The notes below the pieces were generated by a model, which was not told where the DNA came from, ran no database searches, and worked only from the letters and a program-made list of their open reading frames with translations. Of a DNA stretch of 64,000 nucleotides, positions 26,349 to 33,765 are shown in pieces. The stretch's first letter is position 1, and every line of letters begins with the position of its first letter. The stretch is from Saccharibacillus qingshengii (GTDB lineage Bacteria > Bacillota > Bacilli > Paenibacillales > Paenibacillaceae), in NCBI RefSeq assembly GCF_013185195.1, contig NZ_JAAZWC010000015.1, positions 55,331 to 119,330 of the forward strand. The letters run 5' to 3'. The translations under genes and the position numbers were made by a program.

Positions 26349-28193
26349 TCAGCGCCGCAGGGCGCGCAGAATGCCCAAGCTTCCGCTCGGCTCGAACAAA
26401 CGGTCTACACGCTCGGCCACGCCGGCATCCGGAATCAGCGGCGGCGCCTGGTGCGGCTTGACACGGGCATCGATAATGACATTATCGCAGCCCCAGTGCT
26501 TGTGCTCGTACGCAGCGTTAACGCCGTAGATATCATGCGACGGATTGCTGCGGGTGAACCCGGCCCACAGGAAATTATCGAATGCCGCTTCCATAAATGC
26601 CGAGTCGTCGCACAGGACGATCATCGGGCAGTCGCCGAGCGGACCGCGCGCCGCGATCGCCTGCGCCAGTTCGCCGATCTCCGCTTCCGCCGACTCGTAA
26701 TCGACAAACGCAGGTCCCTGCAGCAGCGCGATGCCGGGCATCGCCATCCCTGCCTGTCCAAAACCGCCCGGCAGGTCCGCCAATACGGCCGGAACGCCTG
26801 CCGACAGTTTGCGCACCGGGCTGCCGACCGCGGCGAAGGTCACTTTGCTGCCGCTGTTGAGTCCGGTGCCCGAATAATCGAGCGTGTCCATCGTCGTATT
26901 CGTCTGGAAATGCAGATCGCGCCGCAGATCGATCCGCTCCAGCACATGCGCGAACAGTTTCGGAATATCGTGTGCGTTGACCGGCACGTCGTCTTCCGCC
27001 GTAATAAACAAATATTTGGCAAGGCTGAGCTGGCCCGTACCGAAAATCCGGTTGGCAATCGTCAGGATCTCCGCCGGACGCTTGACTGCCTGATAAGGCG
27101 TGTAACGTTCGCTGCCCACGGCCAGCAGCAGCGGATGGACACCCGCGGCGTCGACCGCATGCACTTCTTTGACGCCCGGAATTTCCTGCTGCACCGCGCC
27201 TCCGGTCAATTCGTGAATCAGGGCGCCGAACGCCGTATCCTCCTGAGGCGGACGACCGACGACGGTGAACGGATACACGGCCTTTTTCTTGGCGTACACT
27301 TTATGCACGCGCATCACCGGGAATTCATGCACAAGGCTGTAATAGCCGAGATGGTCGCCGAACGGTCCTTCCGGCTTCGTCTCGTCGGGGTAGATCTCGC
27401 CGGTGATGACGAAATCGGCATCGTGGCTGACGCAGAACCCGTCTTCGTAGCTGTAGCGGAAATGGCGTCCCGACAGCAGTCCCGCAAACGTCAGCTCGCT
27501 GAGTCCTTCCGGCAGCGGCATAACCGCGGACAGCGTGTGCGCCGGCGGCCCGCCGATAAAGCAGCTCACCTTGAGCGGCTGTCCGCGTTTGGCGGCTTTG
27601 GATTGATGCACCCCGATGCCGCGGTGAATCTGGTAATGCACGCCGATTTCCCGATCCTGCTCGTATTCGTTGCCGCTGAGCTGGATCCGGTACATGCCGA
27701 GATTGGCGTTCATGACGCCCGGCTTGTCCGGATCTTCGCTGTACACCTGAGGCAGCGTCACGAACGCGCCCCCGTCGTTCGGCCAGCTTTTGATCATCGG
27801 CAGATCGGAGATCCGGATCTCTTCGAAATCGGCGGGCAGGCCGGATTTCTTGATCGGCAGCGCTTTGCGGGCTGCAAGACCCGTACCCGCATAACGATGC
27901 GGCTGTTTCAGCGCCTTCATCGGATCATTGCGAAGAGCGATCACTTCCTGCGTCAATTCCCACGTATCGCGGAAGATGTATTTGCTGCGCTCGATCGTGC
28001 CGAACAGATTCGACACCGCGCCGTATTTCGATCCTTTTACTTTTTCAAAAAACAAAGCGGGTCCGCCCGCCTCGAATGTTCTCAAATGGATAGCGGCCAT
28101 CTCCAAATTCGGATCGACTTCTTCCGTTACGCGGATCAAATGTCCGGCTTGCTCCAGATCGGCGATACATTCCTGCATATTGCGATATCTCAT
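26349..28193 (-). CDS. UbiD-family decarboxylase
   Basis: 614-aa non-oxidative decarboxylase of the prenylated-FMN-dependent UbiD family. Recognisable blocks are FEKVKGSKYGAVSNLFGTIE, NLGMYRIQLSGNEYEQDREI, HYQIHRGIGVHQ (metal/phosphate binding of prFMN) and KPEGPFGDHLGYYS (catalytic Glu and neighbouring acid). It is longer than UbiD (about 490 aa) and resembles the long homologues often called menaquinone biosynthesis decarboxylases. No ubiX-type flavin prenyltransferase is in this window, so cofactor supply must come from elsewhere. Substrate remains open. Confidence 0.88.
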   Translation of the reverse strand: MRYRNMQECIADLEQAGHLIRVTEEVDPNLEMAAIHLRTFEAGGPALFFEKVKGSKYGAVSNLFGTIERSKYIFRDTWELTQEVIALRNDPMKALKQPHRYAGTGLAARKALPIKKSGLPADFEEIRISDLPMIKSWPNDGGAFVTLPQVYSEDPDKPGVMNANLGMYRIQLSGNEYEQDREIGVHYQIHRGIGVHQSKAAKRGQPLKVSCFIGGPPAHTLSAVMPLPEGLSELTFAGLLSGRHFRYSYEDGFCVSHDADFVITGEIYPDETKPEGPFGDHLGYYSLVHEFPVMRVHKVYAKKKAVYPFTVVGRPPQEDTAFGALIHELTGGAVQQEIPGVKEVHAVDAAGVHPLLLAVGSERYTPYQAVKRPAEILTIANRIFGTGQLSLAKYLFITAEDDVPVNAHDIPKLFAHVLERIDLRRDLHFQTNTTMDTLDYSGTGLNSGSKVTFAAVGSPVRKLSAGVPAVLADLPGGFGQAGMAMPGIALLQGPAFVDYESAEAEIGELAQAIAARGPLGDCPMIVLCDDSAFMEAAFDNFLWAGFTRSNPSHDIYGVNAAYEHKHWGCDNVIIDARVKPHQAPPLIPDAGVAERVDRLFEPSGSLGILRALRR

Positions 28194-28466
28194 GGCGTTA
28201 GGCTCTCCTATTCCGGTTGTGATTATTCTCCCATTCTACCCTACGCCGTCCCCCAGTGCCAATTCCCGTCCACTTTCTTTTGCCCGTGCGGGCGGCAGCG
28301 TTTCGCTTTCGAGGTTCGTCTCCCTTATTTCCCGATCTTTCTTGCTTTTTGGTATCATGACCCGCAAAAAGATATAGAATAAGGGTACATCTCTTCAATC
28401 TACGGACTCAACGCCGATATAAAGAAAGATGTAGAGAACATTTCCGAGAGGCAGGAGAAACCTATC

Positions 28467-28817
28467 ATGGCACAAGCTCCATACAGTATTCAAACCAATC
28501 AGTCGGCAAAAAAAGTGGATATGAAAGTCAGCGGCACCTTTACTCCCCAGGATTATCAAAACTTCGTACGCGATTACGCAAAAATGGCGTCTTCGATCGA
28601 TGCGAAAAATTTCACGCTCGAAGTAGACTGCCGGGAGATGGATCTGCTCGGTACGGAAGAAGTCGACAAACTGAAAGGTTCGTTCGCGAGCTACAAAGAA
28701 ACCGGCTTCCAAAAAGTCGTCTTCATTATCAGCTCCGCTCAGATGATTATCAAGATGCAGCTGGCGCGGGTTGCCCGCGAAGCCGGCCTGACCAATACCG
28801 AAATCGTAACGAAATAA
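28467..28817 (+). CDS. Small STAS-like protein of unknown function
   Basis: 116 aa, no signal peptide or TM. The alternation DMKVSGTFTPQDYQNFVRDY, FTLEVDCREMDLLGTEEVDK, FQKVVFIISSAQMIIKMQLA looks like the beta-alpha fold of STAS/SpoIIAA-type domains, including a strand ending in the conserved acidic position. It sits 94 bp before the KAS III-like gene on the same strand, with a weak hairpin between them. Probably transcribed with that gene. Function not known. Confidence 0.7.
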   Translation: MAQAPYSIQTNQSAKKVDMKVSGTFTPQDYQNFVRDYAKMASSIDAKNFTLEVDCREMDLLGTEEVDKLKGSFASYKETGFQKVVFIISSAQMIIKMQLARVAREAGLTNTEIVTK

Positions 28818-28843
28818 ACCCGAACATCCGTTCAACCTTTCCG

Positions 28844-28875
28844 GACTCCGCCTTTCAGCTGCGGAGTCTTGTTTT
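28844..28875 (+). terminator. Weak terminator-like hairpin between two co-directional genes
   Basis: Stem GACTCCGC/GCGGAGTC, followed by a broken T tract (TTGTTTT). It may cause partial termination before the KAS III-like gene rather than a full stop. Confidence 0.45.
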
Positions 28876-28911
28876 GTACGTCCATTTTACAGAGAAAAAG
28901 GAGACCTCCGC

Positions 28912-29898
28912 ATGAGCCGTATTCGGATTGAAGCCGTAGATATTTACCATCCCGACAATGCGATCGACAACGAGTTTTATTTCGAGCATTTTGACCGCAA
29001 AGACCAAGATATTCGGCGCTTTATGGAACATATGGGCCGCAAATCGCGTTATGTCATCGACAGCAGCGAAGAGAACGGATTGACCATGGGGATCGAGGCG
29101 GCCAAAAAAGTACTCGCCAAAGCCGGTCTGCAAGGAACCGATATCGATATGATCGTGTTCTCGACCCAACTGCCCGAGACGACTTTCCCGGTCAACGCCT
29201 TGTATGTGCATGCCGCGATCGAAGCCGGCTCCCAGGCCATGGTCATGGATTCCAACGCCAACTGCGCGGGTATGGTCGTCGCCGTGGACCATGCCAGCCG
29301 CTACATGCTGACCAGCCCGCATATCCGCCGCGCTCTGATTGTCGGTTCCGACTACAATACGCTGATCAGCGACCCGGAGAGCGCCGTTACCTATGCCAAT
29401 TACGGCGATGCGGCCGCAGCGGTGGTTCTGGAGCGTACGGAAGAAGAAGGCGGATTCATTGATTCCATCTATCATACCGATCCGGTCAACCGCGACTTTA
29501 TCCGGTATCCGGCGGAAGGATTGGCGAAGACCGTCAAATACGGCTCCGCCAAACAAAGTATTCTGTGGCTTCCGTTCGAAGCGCATGCCGCCATGCCGCC
29601 GACCTACGACATGTTCGAGAAGCTGCTCGGCCGCAACGGAGTGACGCCGCAGGAGATCGGCAGCTACTGCCTATCCCAGTTCTCGCTCGAAAACGTGCTC
29701 AAGATCCAGCGTCAGTTCGGACTCAGCGACGAACAGATGGTCTATGTGGGCGACCGTTTCGGTTACACCGGGACGAGCAGCCCGTTTATCGCCCTGCACG
29801 AAGCGGTCGAGACCGGACGCGTAAAGCGCGGCGATTATGTATTGTTCTGGTCGATCGGTTCCGGTTTCCAGCTGGTCGCGATGCTGTTCAAGTATTAA
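28912..29898 (+). CDS. 3-oxoacyl-ACP synthase III-like protein lacking the His/Asn pair
   Basis: 328-aa thiolase-fold enzyme of the FabH/KAS III group. Nucleophile Cys118 is intact in SNANCAGMV. The usual HQAN block reads CLSQFSLENV, with Ser255 in place of the catalytic His, and the usual GNTSAAS block reads FGYTGTSSPF, with Tyr285 at the Asn position. Loss of both residues of the decarboxylation machinery argues against ordinary chain-initiating condensation and suggests an acyl transfer or non-decarboxylating reaction, as known for some KAS III-like acyltransferases. AAGGAGA precedes the ATG. Cytoplasmic. Closed by a strong terminator. Confidence 0.88.
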   Translation: MSRIRIEAVDIYHPDNAIDNEFYFEHFDRKDQDIRRFMEHMGRKSRYVIDSSEENGLTMGIEAAKKVLAKAGLQGTDIDMIVFSTQLPETTFPVNALYVHAAIEAGSQAMVMDSNANCAGMVVAVDHASRYMLTSPHIRRALIVGSDYNTLISDPESAVTYANYGDAAAAVVLERTEEEGGFIDSIYHTDPVNRDFIRYPAEGLAKTVKYGSAKQSILWLPFEAHAAMPPTYDMFEKLLGRNGVTPQEIGSYCLSQFSLENVLKIQRQFGLSDEQMVYVGDRFGYTGTSSPFIALHEAVETGRVKRGDYVLFWSIGSGFQLVAMLFKY

Positions 29899-29937
29899 GC
29901 CGATTCTGCCCTTGTACGACAGCCCGACTGCAGCAAA

Positions 29938-29978
29938 GCCGGGGTTCGCATCGTTGGATGCGAACCCCGGCCTTTTTT
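29938..29978. terminator. Strong bidirectional terminator
   Basis: Fifteen-bp perfect stem (GCCGGGGTTCGCATC and complement), 4-nt loop, six T. It serves the KAS III-like gene and the convergent catalase gene. Confidence 0.9.
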
Positions 29979-29991
29979 CGTTTTCTTCGGT

Positions 29992-31449
29992 TCAGCGTCC
30001 TCCCATAAAAGAGGAAATGTCCACGCCGAGTTCACGGGCAAGGCGCATGCCGTATTCGCGGTCGGCGCGCACAAAGTTGCAGATCGCACGCAGTTGGATC
30101 TCCGGACCCACTCCGCTCAGATCGTTTACGATATTGGCGATCAGATGATCTTGTTCTTCGGCCGTATAAGAACGGTACTGCATCCCGGCCTGGGTGAAAT
30201 CGTCGGTCTTCGCGATCTGCTGCCGGCCTGCCCGGCCTTCCAATTCAGGCTCGGATTCGCGGAATACAGCATCTTCGACCGGGCTTTCTTCGTACCGGTT
30301 GGGTTCGTAATTTTCTTTTTCCATACGGTCCCGCATGTTCATGGCTCCGCCCTGCTGGTAATTGCGCACGGGCGCATACGGACAGTTGACCGGAAGCTGG
30401 AGGTAGTTGGCGCCCAGACGGTAGCGCTGCGTGTCCGGGTAGGAGAATAGACGGCCCTGCAGCAGTTTGTCTTCCGAAGGTTCGATTCCCGGCACCAGAG
30501 CGCTTGGCGAGAACGCGGACTGCTCGACTTCGGCGAAGAAATCCTGCGGATTGCGGTTCAGTGTCATCGTGCCGACCGTTTGCAGCGGAAACTGTTCTTC
30601 CGGCCAGACTTTTGTCGGATCGAGCGGATCGAATTCGTAATCGTCGATGTGCTCCGCCCGGATCATCTGCACGCGAAGTGTCCATTCCGGGAAATCGCCC
30701 GCTTCGATCCGATCGAACAAATCGCGCGTCGCATGGTTGAAATCACGGCCCTGAATCTCTCGCACTTCCGAAGTGTCCAGCGTACGAACGCCCTGCTTCG
30801 ATTCCCATTTGTATTTGACGTAGACGACTTCTCCGGCTGCGTTCACCCATTTGAACGCATGCACGCCGAAGCCGTCCATTTCGCGATAGTTGGCCGGCGT
30901 GCCGTGATCGGAGAACAGCCAGGTCATCATATGGGTCGATTCCGGCATCCGTGTCATAAAGTCCCAGTAACGGGCCGGCTCCTGCCGATTGGACTGCGGG
31001 TCCGGCTTGAGCGAATGCACCATGTCCGGGAACTTGATCGCATCGCGGATAAAAAACACCGGCAGATGGTTGCCCACAAGATCATAGTTGCCTTCCCCGG
31101 TATAAAACTTGACTGCAAATCCGCGCGGATCGCGGGCCGTTTCCGGCGAACCGGTGCCGTGAATAACGGTCGAGAACCGGACAAATACAGGCGTTTCGAG
31201 TCCAGCTTCCTGCAGAAATGCCGCGCGTGTATAAGCCGCCATCCCGCGTTCGGTTCGGAATACGCCGTGAGCGCCCGCTCCGCGTGCATGCACGACACGC
31301 TCGGGAATACGCTCGCGGTCGAAATGCGCCAGTTTCTCGAGCAGATGGTAATCTTCCAGCAGCGCCGGCCCCCGGCGTCCCGCCGTTCTGGAATTTTGGT
31401 TGTCTCCGACAGGAGCCCCCTGGTTGGTCGTCAATTTGGAATCGGTCAT
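29992..31449 (-). CDS. katA: Heme catalase
   Basis: 485-aa small-subunit (clade 3-like) monofunctional catalase that dismutates hydrogen peroxide. The active-site loop RVVHARGAGAHG holds the distal His; FVRFSTVIHGTGSPETARDP and GNHLPVFFIRDAIKFPD follow; LFSYPDTQRYRLG carries the proximal heme-ligand Tyr. The start is set at ATG 31449 after AAAGGAAG; the frame is open 15 codons further upstream with no better site. Cytoplasmic. A long palindromic region lies just upstream, and a PerR-like repressor gene is encoded about 1 kb away, which fits peroxide-induced control. Confidence 0.95.
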   Translation of the reverse strand: MTDSKLTTNQGAPVGDNQNSRTAGRRGPALLEDYHLLEKLAHFDRERIPERVVHARGAGAHGVFRTERGMAAYTRAAFLQEAGLETPVFVRFSTVIHGTGSPETARDPRGFAVKFYTGEGNYDLVGNHLPVFFIRDAIKFPDMVHSLKPDPQSNRQEPARYWDFMTRMPESTHMMTWLFSDHGTPANYREMDGFGVHAFKWVNAAGEVVYVKYKWESKQGVRTLDTSEVREIQGRDFNHATRDLFDRIEAGDFPEWTLRVQMIRAEHIDDYEFDPLDPTKVWPEEQFPLQTVGTMTLNRNPQDFFAEVEQSAFSPSALVPGIEPSEDKLLQGRLFSYPDTQRYRLGANYLQLPVNCPYAPVRNYQQGGAMNMRDRMEKENYEPNRYEESPVEDAVFRESEPELEGRAGRQQIAKTDDFTQAGMQYRSYTAEEQDHLIANIVNDLSGVGPEIQLRAICNFVRADREYGMRLARELGVDISSFMGGR

Positions 31450-31486
31450 CTCAGAATCTTCCTTTCCGGATTGAGGATGCAGTATC

Positions 31487-31546
31487 GAATTCATTCAATA
31501 GATTTAGAATTGATATTAGACTTTATCTAAATCAATAATTGAATTC
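31487..31546 (-). promoter_or_regulatory. 60-bp imperfect palindrome upstream of catalase with PerR-box-like core
   Basis: GAATTC at both ends, with inner arms GATTTAGA (31501-31508) and TCTAAATC (31526-31533), gives a nested imperfect inverted repeat. TTAGAATTGATATTA (31504-31518) matches the 7-1-7 Per box at about 10 of 14 defined positions in its better orientation. The AT-rich block is the likely promoter/operator of katA. Confidence 0.5.
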
Positions 31547-31636
31547 TACCATCCTCCCGTCGGGCGATCATGAGGGAAACTTGAGCTTTACGTGAAGATC
31601 CCGTGAAGAGGCGCGAGCACGCGCCGTCTTCGCCTT

Positions 31637-32410
31637 TTAATCCGCCAAGCGATAACCGACTCCGCGAACCGTCGCTACATATAGAGGTTTTCCGGCACTG
31701 TCGCCCAACTTTTTGCGCAAACTTTTCACATGTACGTCAACGACATTGCTGCCTCCGAAATACTGCGTTCCCCATATCCGGTTCAGCATCTCTTCGCGCG
31801 TACGTACGCTTCCTTGCCCTTCGATCAGCAGAAGCAGCAGCTCGTACTCCGTCTTGGTCAGATCGATTCGGGCTCCCCCGCGATATACGGTCATGCGGCG
31901 GCGGTCGATACGCAGGTCTTTGAAGATCCACTGATCGCGTACGGACTCCGGTTCGGGTTCAAAAGAAGTTTCAAGCGTGCGCGAAGCCGCGCTGCGCAGA
32001 ATACGGCGAACATGATGCAGCCCTTCCTGCGGACGCGCCGGCCAAACCAGCAGTTCTTCATGCCCGCCGACCGCACTGTCTTCTTCCAGCATCCGTTCGT
32101 CTACCAGGAAAAGCGTCGGTACCGCGGCATGGACCGGATGCATATTTTCCCGAAAAGCGCCGACCGGATCTTCATCCTGAGAACCGCTCACATCGAAGAT
32201 CAGCAGATCAGGCTGAAGCGCTCCCGCTTCCGTATGCTCCCAACGATGAAAAACGAGCACGTCGAAACACGCTTCCATCAGCGTCCGCATCAGCTCGTGC
32301 ATCCGTCCCGGAAAAGGACTGACCACGATGATGCGTCTGGTCATCTCGCAGACTTCCGGTTCCAAAGACGCCATATCCGCAAAAATCACTTCTTCCGCTT
32401 GCTTCTGCAT
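31637..32410 (-). CDS. Winged-helix response regulator with degenerate receiver
   Basis: 257 aa. The C-terminal half is a normal OmpR-type DNA-binding domain (IFKDLRIDRRRMTVYRGGAR, TKTEYELLLLLIEGQGSVRT, NVVDVHVKSLRKKL, VRGVGYRLAD). The N-terminal half resembles a receiver, but the acidic pair is missing (RRIIVVSPFPGR), the Lys position reads LLVWPARP, and only an Asp at 73 (LLIFDVSG) remains. It may be phosphorylation-independent. The start at ATG 32410 follows GGAAGGAGTG and overlaps the end of the PerR-like gene by 25 nt; no histidine kinase is adjacent. Confidence 0.82.
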   Translation of the reverse strand: MQKQAEEVIFADMASLEPEVCEMTRRIIVVSPFPGRMHELMRTLMEACFDVLVFHRWEHTEAGALQPDLLIFDVSGSQDEDPVGAFRENMHPVHAAVPTLFLVDERMLEEDSAVGGHEELLVWPARPQEGLHHVRRILRSAASRTLETSFEPEPESVRDQWIFKDLRIDRRRMTVYRGGARIDLTKTEYELLLLLIEGQGSVRTREEMLNRIWGTQYFGGSNVVDVHVKSLRKKLGDSAGKPLYVATVRGVGYRLAD

Positions 32411-32781
32411 GCCCCGCACACTCCTTCCACCACGATATGGGCGCCCTGCACCTCGTATCCCGTCTCTTCCGCTACCCGGGTCATCCAGTCTTCCGGCACC
32501 GGCACCGTAACTTCGTCCACTTTCCCGCAAATTTCGCATACGATATGCTGATGATCGTCCGTTCGCGCATCGTACCGGCTCGCCGTTTCTCCCAATTTGA
32601 GTTCGCGGAGCAGATCTTTGTCGGTCAAGTAACGCAGCGAATTGTAGACGGTCCCGTAAGCGAAACTGTGCCCCCGCTCCACCAGACGGTTCATCACGTC
32701 AGCCGCTGTGGGATGGTCTTCGGATTCGCGCACCACATCATATACGGCCTGCCGTTGGGTCGTCAAATTGATCGATTTCAT
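32386..32781 (-). CDS. perR: Fur-family regulator, PerR-like
   Basis: 131-aa metal-dependent repressor. The winged helix includes LTTQRQAVYDVVRESEDHPT and AYGTVYNSLRYL. The PerR regulatory-metal ligands are all present: His23, Asp71 (RYDAR), His77 and His79 (DDHQH), and Asp89 (KVDEV), where Fur would have Glu. The structural zinc site has CEIC and CGAC. Oxidation of the His ligands would release it from DNA. The start at ATG 32781 is chosen because GGGGAA lies upstream; an ATG five codons earlier lacks a site. It overlaps the response regulator gene, so both are co-expressed; katA is a likely target. Confidence 0.87.
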   Translation of the reverse strand: MKSINLTTQRQAVYDVVRESEDHPTAADVMNRLVERGHSFAYGTVYNSLRYLTDKDLLRELKLGETASRYDARTDDHQHIVCEICGKVDEVTVPVPEDWMTRVAEETGYEVQGAHIVVEGVCGACRSKRKK

Positions 32782-32889
32782 CTTCTTATTCCCCATTTAT
32801 GGTCAATTTTTTCTTGTATAATTTCAACTTAGAATAAGTATAAATCTATTTCGCGAAGGAATCAAGGCTGCACGGATGAAAAGAAAACA

Positions 32890-33319
32890 CAAAAACGGCT
32901 ATCCCGCAGGATAGCCGTTCGTAAGCGGGCTTATCGGACACATGCAGTGTGCCGCCGCCGCTTTTCACTTGAATAATCGGAGAAACCTCTTACCGTTCGC
33001 CGGTCTTGCCATACGCCGGCACTCTTGCCAAACCGAACGATTACGTTCGCCGGACCGATTCTCATGGATCGAATCGCCCGTTGTCTTGCCCGTTATATAC
33101 GTTCTTGCACACAACCGCCAGATTGCATGTCCATAACGAAATCGTTTCGTTAAAATTCATGAGTTGTCACTATACGGTGAAAGGCTTCGTTCTCTGAAAT
33201 CTAAAACAACGAAAGCCCTACCTCTCTTCCATCCTTGCGGCTCCGATGACCGCGCCAGTGCGATTCGGATCTTCAAAGCATGCTATAAGTGCATTGTCGT
33301 TATTCAAGTGTCCACAATG
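32890..33319 (-). ncRNA. Putative structured ncRNA of about 430 nt, not recognised
   Basis: On the minus strand this gene-free stretch begins just after a near-perfect SigA promoter and ends at a strong terminator (stem AACGGCTATCC/GGATAGCCGTT, 32894-32919, followed by TTTTTGTGTTTT). The interior folds into many local hairpins: GGCTTTCGTT/AACGAAGCC, a perfect TAACGAAA-CGA-TTTCGTTA, CGATTC/GAATCG, CGAACG/CGTTCG. The word GGCAAGA occurs at least three times in the 3' third. Only short frames are open; the longest I followed, 32 codons at 33062-33160, has no ribosome site. I do not see the signatures of RNase P RNA, tmRNA, SRP RNA, 6S RNA or a T-box leader. Family unknown. Confidence 0.6.
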
Positions 33320-33325
33320 TATATC

Positions 33326-33354
33326 ATTTTATCTTATTCTTGCGAAAAAGTCAA
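33326..33354 (-). promoter_or_regulatory. Strong SigA promoter driving the putative ncRNA
   Basis: TTGACT (33349-33354), 17-bp spacer, TAAAAT (33326-33331), read leftward. No minus-strand protein gene follows before the terminator at about 32890. Confidence 0.75.
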
Positions 33355-33372
33355 CTCCTGCAAAAGCCCTAT

Positions 33373-33399
33373 TCTTTCCTGATTGATCGAAGCCGATAA
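33373..33399 (+). promoter_or_regulatory. SigD-like promoter of the YjfB-like motility gene
   Basis: GCCGATAA at 33392-33399 matches the SigD -10 element (GCCGATAT) at seven of eight bases. The -35 expected near 33373-33376 (TCTT) is a poor match to TAAA. About 60 bp before the start codon of a protein whose Bacillus relatives are SigD-dependent. Confidence 0.5.
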
Positions 33400-33460
33400 C
33401 ACAGGTAGGCTTGCGTCTGGGCAGAAAACCGACTCCGCCAGCCGGAAAGGAGGAACCGAT

Positions 33461-33637
33461 ATGGATATCGCGGCACTCTCCATGGCAATGAGCCAGGTCG
33501 CAGTTAGACAACAGGCTTCGACACAAGTCTTGAGCATTTCGATGGATCAAGCGAAACAGCAGGGCGAGCAGATGGCCAAAATGCTGGAAACGAGCGCTTC
33601 TCCTCATCTTGGCGGCTCGATCGATCTTCGCGCGTAA
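33461..33637 (+). CDS. YjfB-family putative motility protein
   Basis: 58-aa small cytoplasmic protein: DIAALSMAMSQVAVRQQAST, then QVLSISMDQAKQQGEQMAKM, ending SASPHLGGSIDLRA. This length and the opening IAALSM followed by a Gln-rich helix are characteristic of the YjfB family, linked to motility. The start at ATG 33461 follows AAAGGAGG with a 7-nt spacer. Single gene with its own terminator and a SigD-like promoter. Confidence 0.85.
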   Translation: MDIAALSMAMSQVAVRQQASTQVLSISMDQAKQQGEQMAKMLETSASPHLGGSIDLRA

Positions 33638-33652
33638 ACGGTTCGTGCAAAA

Positions 33653-33687
33653 CCCGGCTGCAGCTTCAATCTGCAGCCGGGTTTTTT
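33653..33687 (+). terminator. Rho-independent terminator of the YjfB-like gene
   Basis: Eleven-bp perfect stem CCCGGCTGCAG/CTGCAGCCGGG, 7-nt loop, six T. Confidence 0.88.
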
Positions 33688-33765
33688 GCGGTATACGGCT
33701 GTTTCCATGGTATACTGACCGTATTTGAGAAGCGGTTGACCCACACACCGCGACAGGAGGTTCCC

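Noticed and set aside
26268..28382. A 704-codon plus-strand frame opposite the UbiD gene
   Set aside because: Reverse-strand artefact of a GC-rich gene; the minus-strand UbiD motifs are unambiguous.
32890..33319. RNase P, tmRNA, SRP or 6S RNA identity for the ncRNA
   Set aside because: The conserved core words of these RNAs are not present, and the length does not fit 6S.
32942..33382. Short plus-strand frames of 63-72 codons and a 32-codon minus-strand frame in the perR/yjfB spacer
   Set aside because: No ribosome sites and no family features; promoter, hairpins and terminator fit an RNA gene better.
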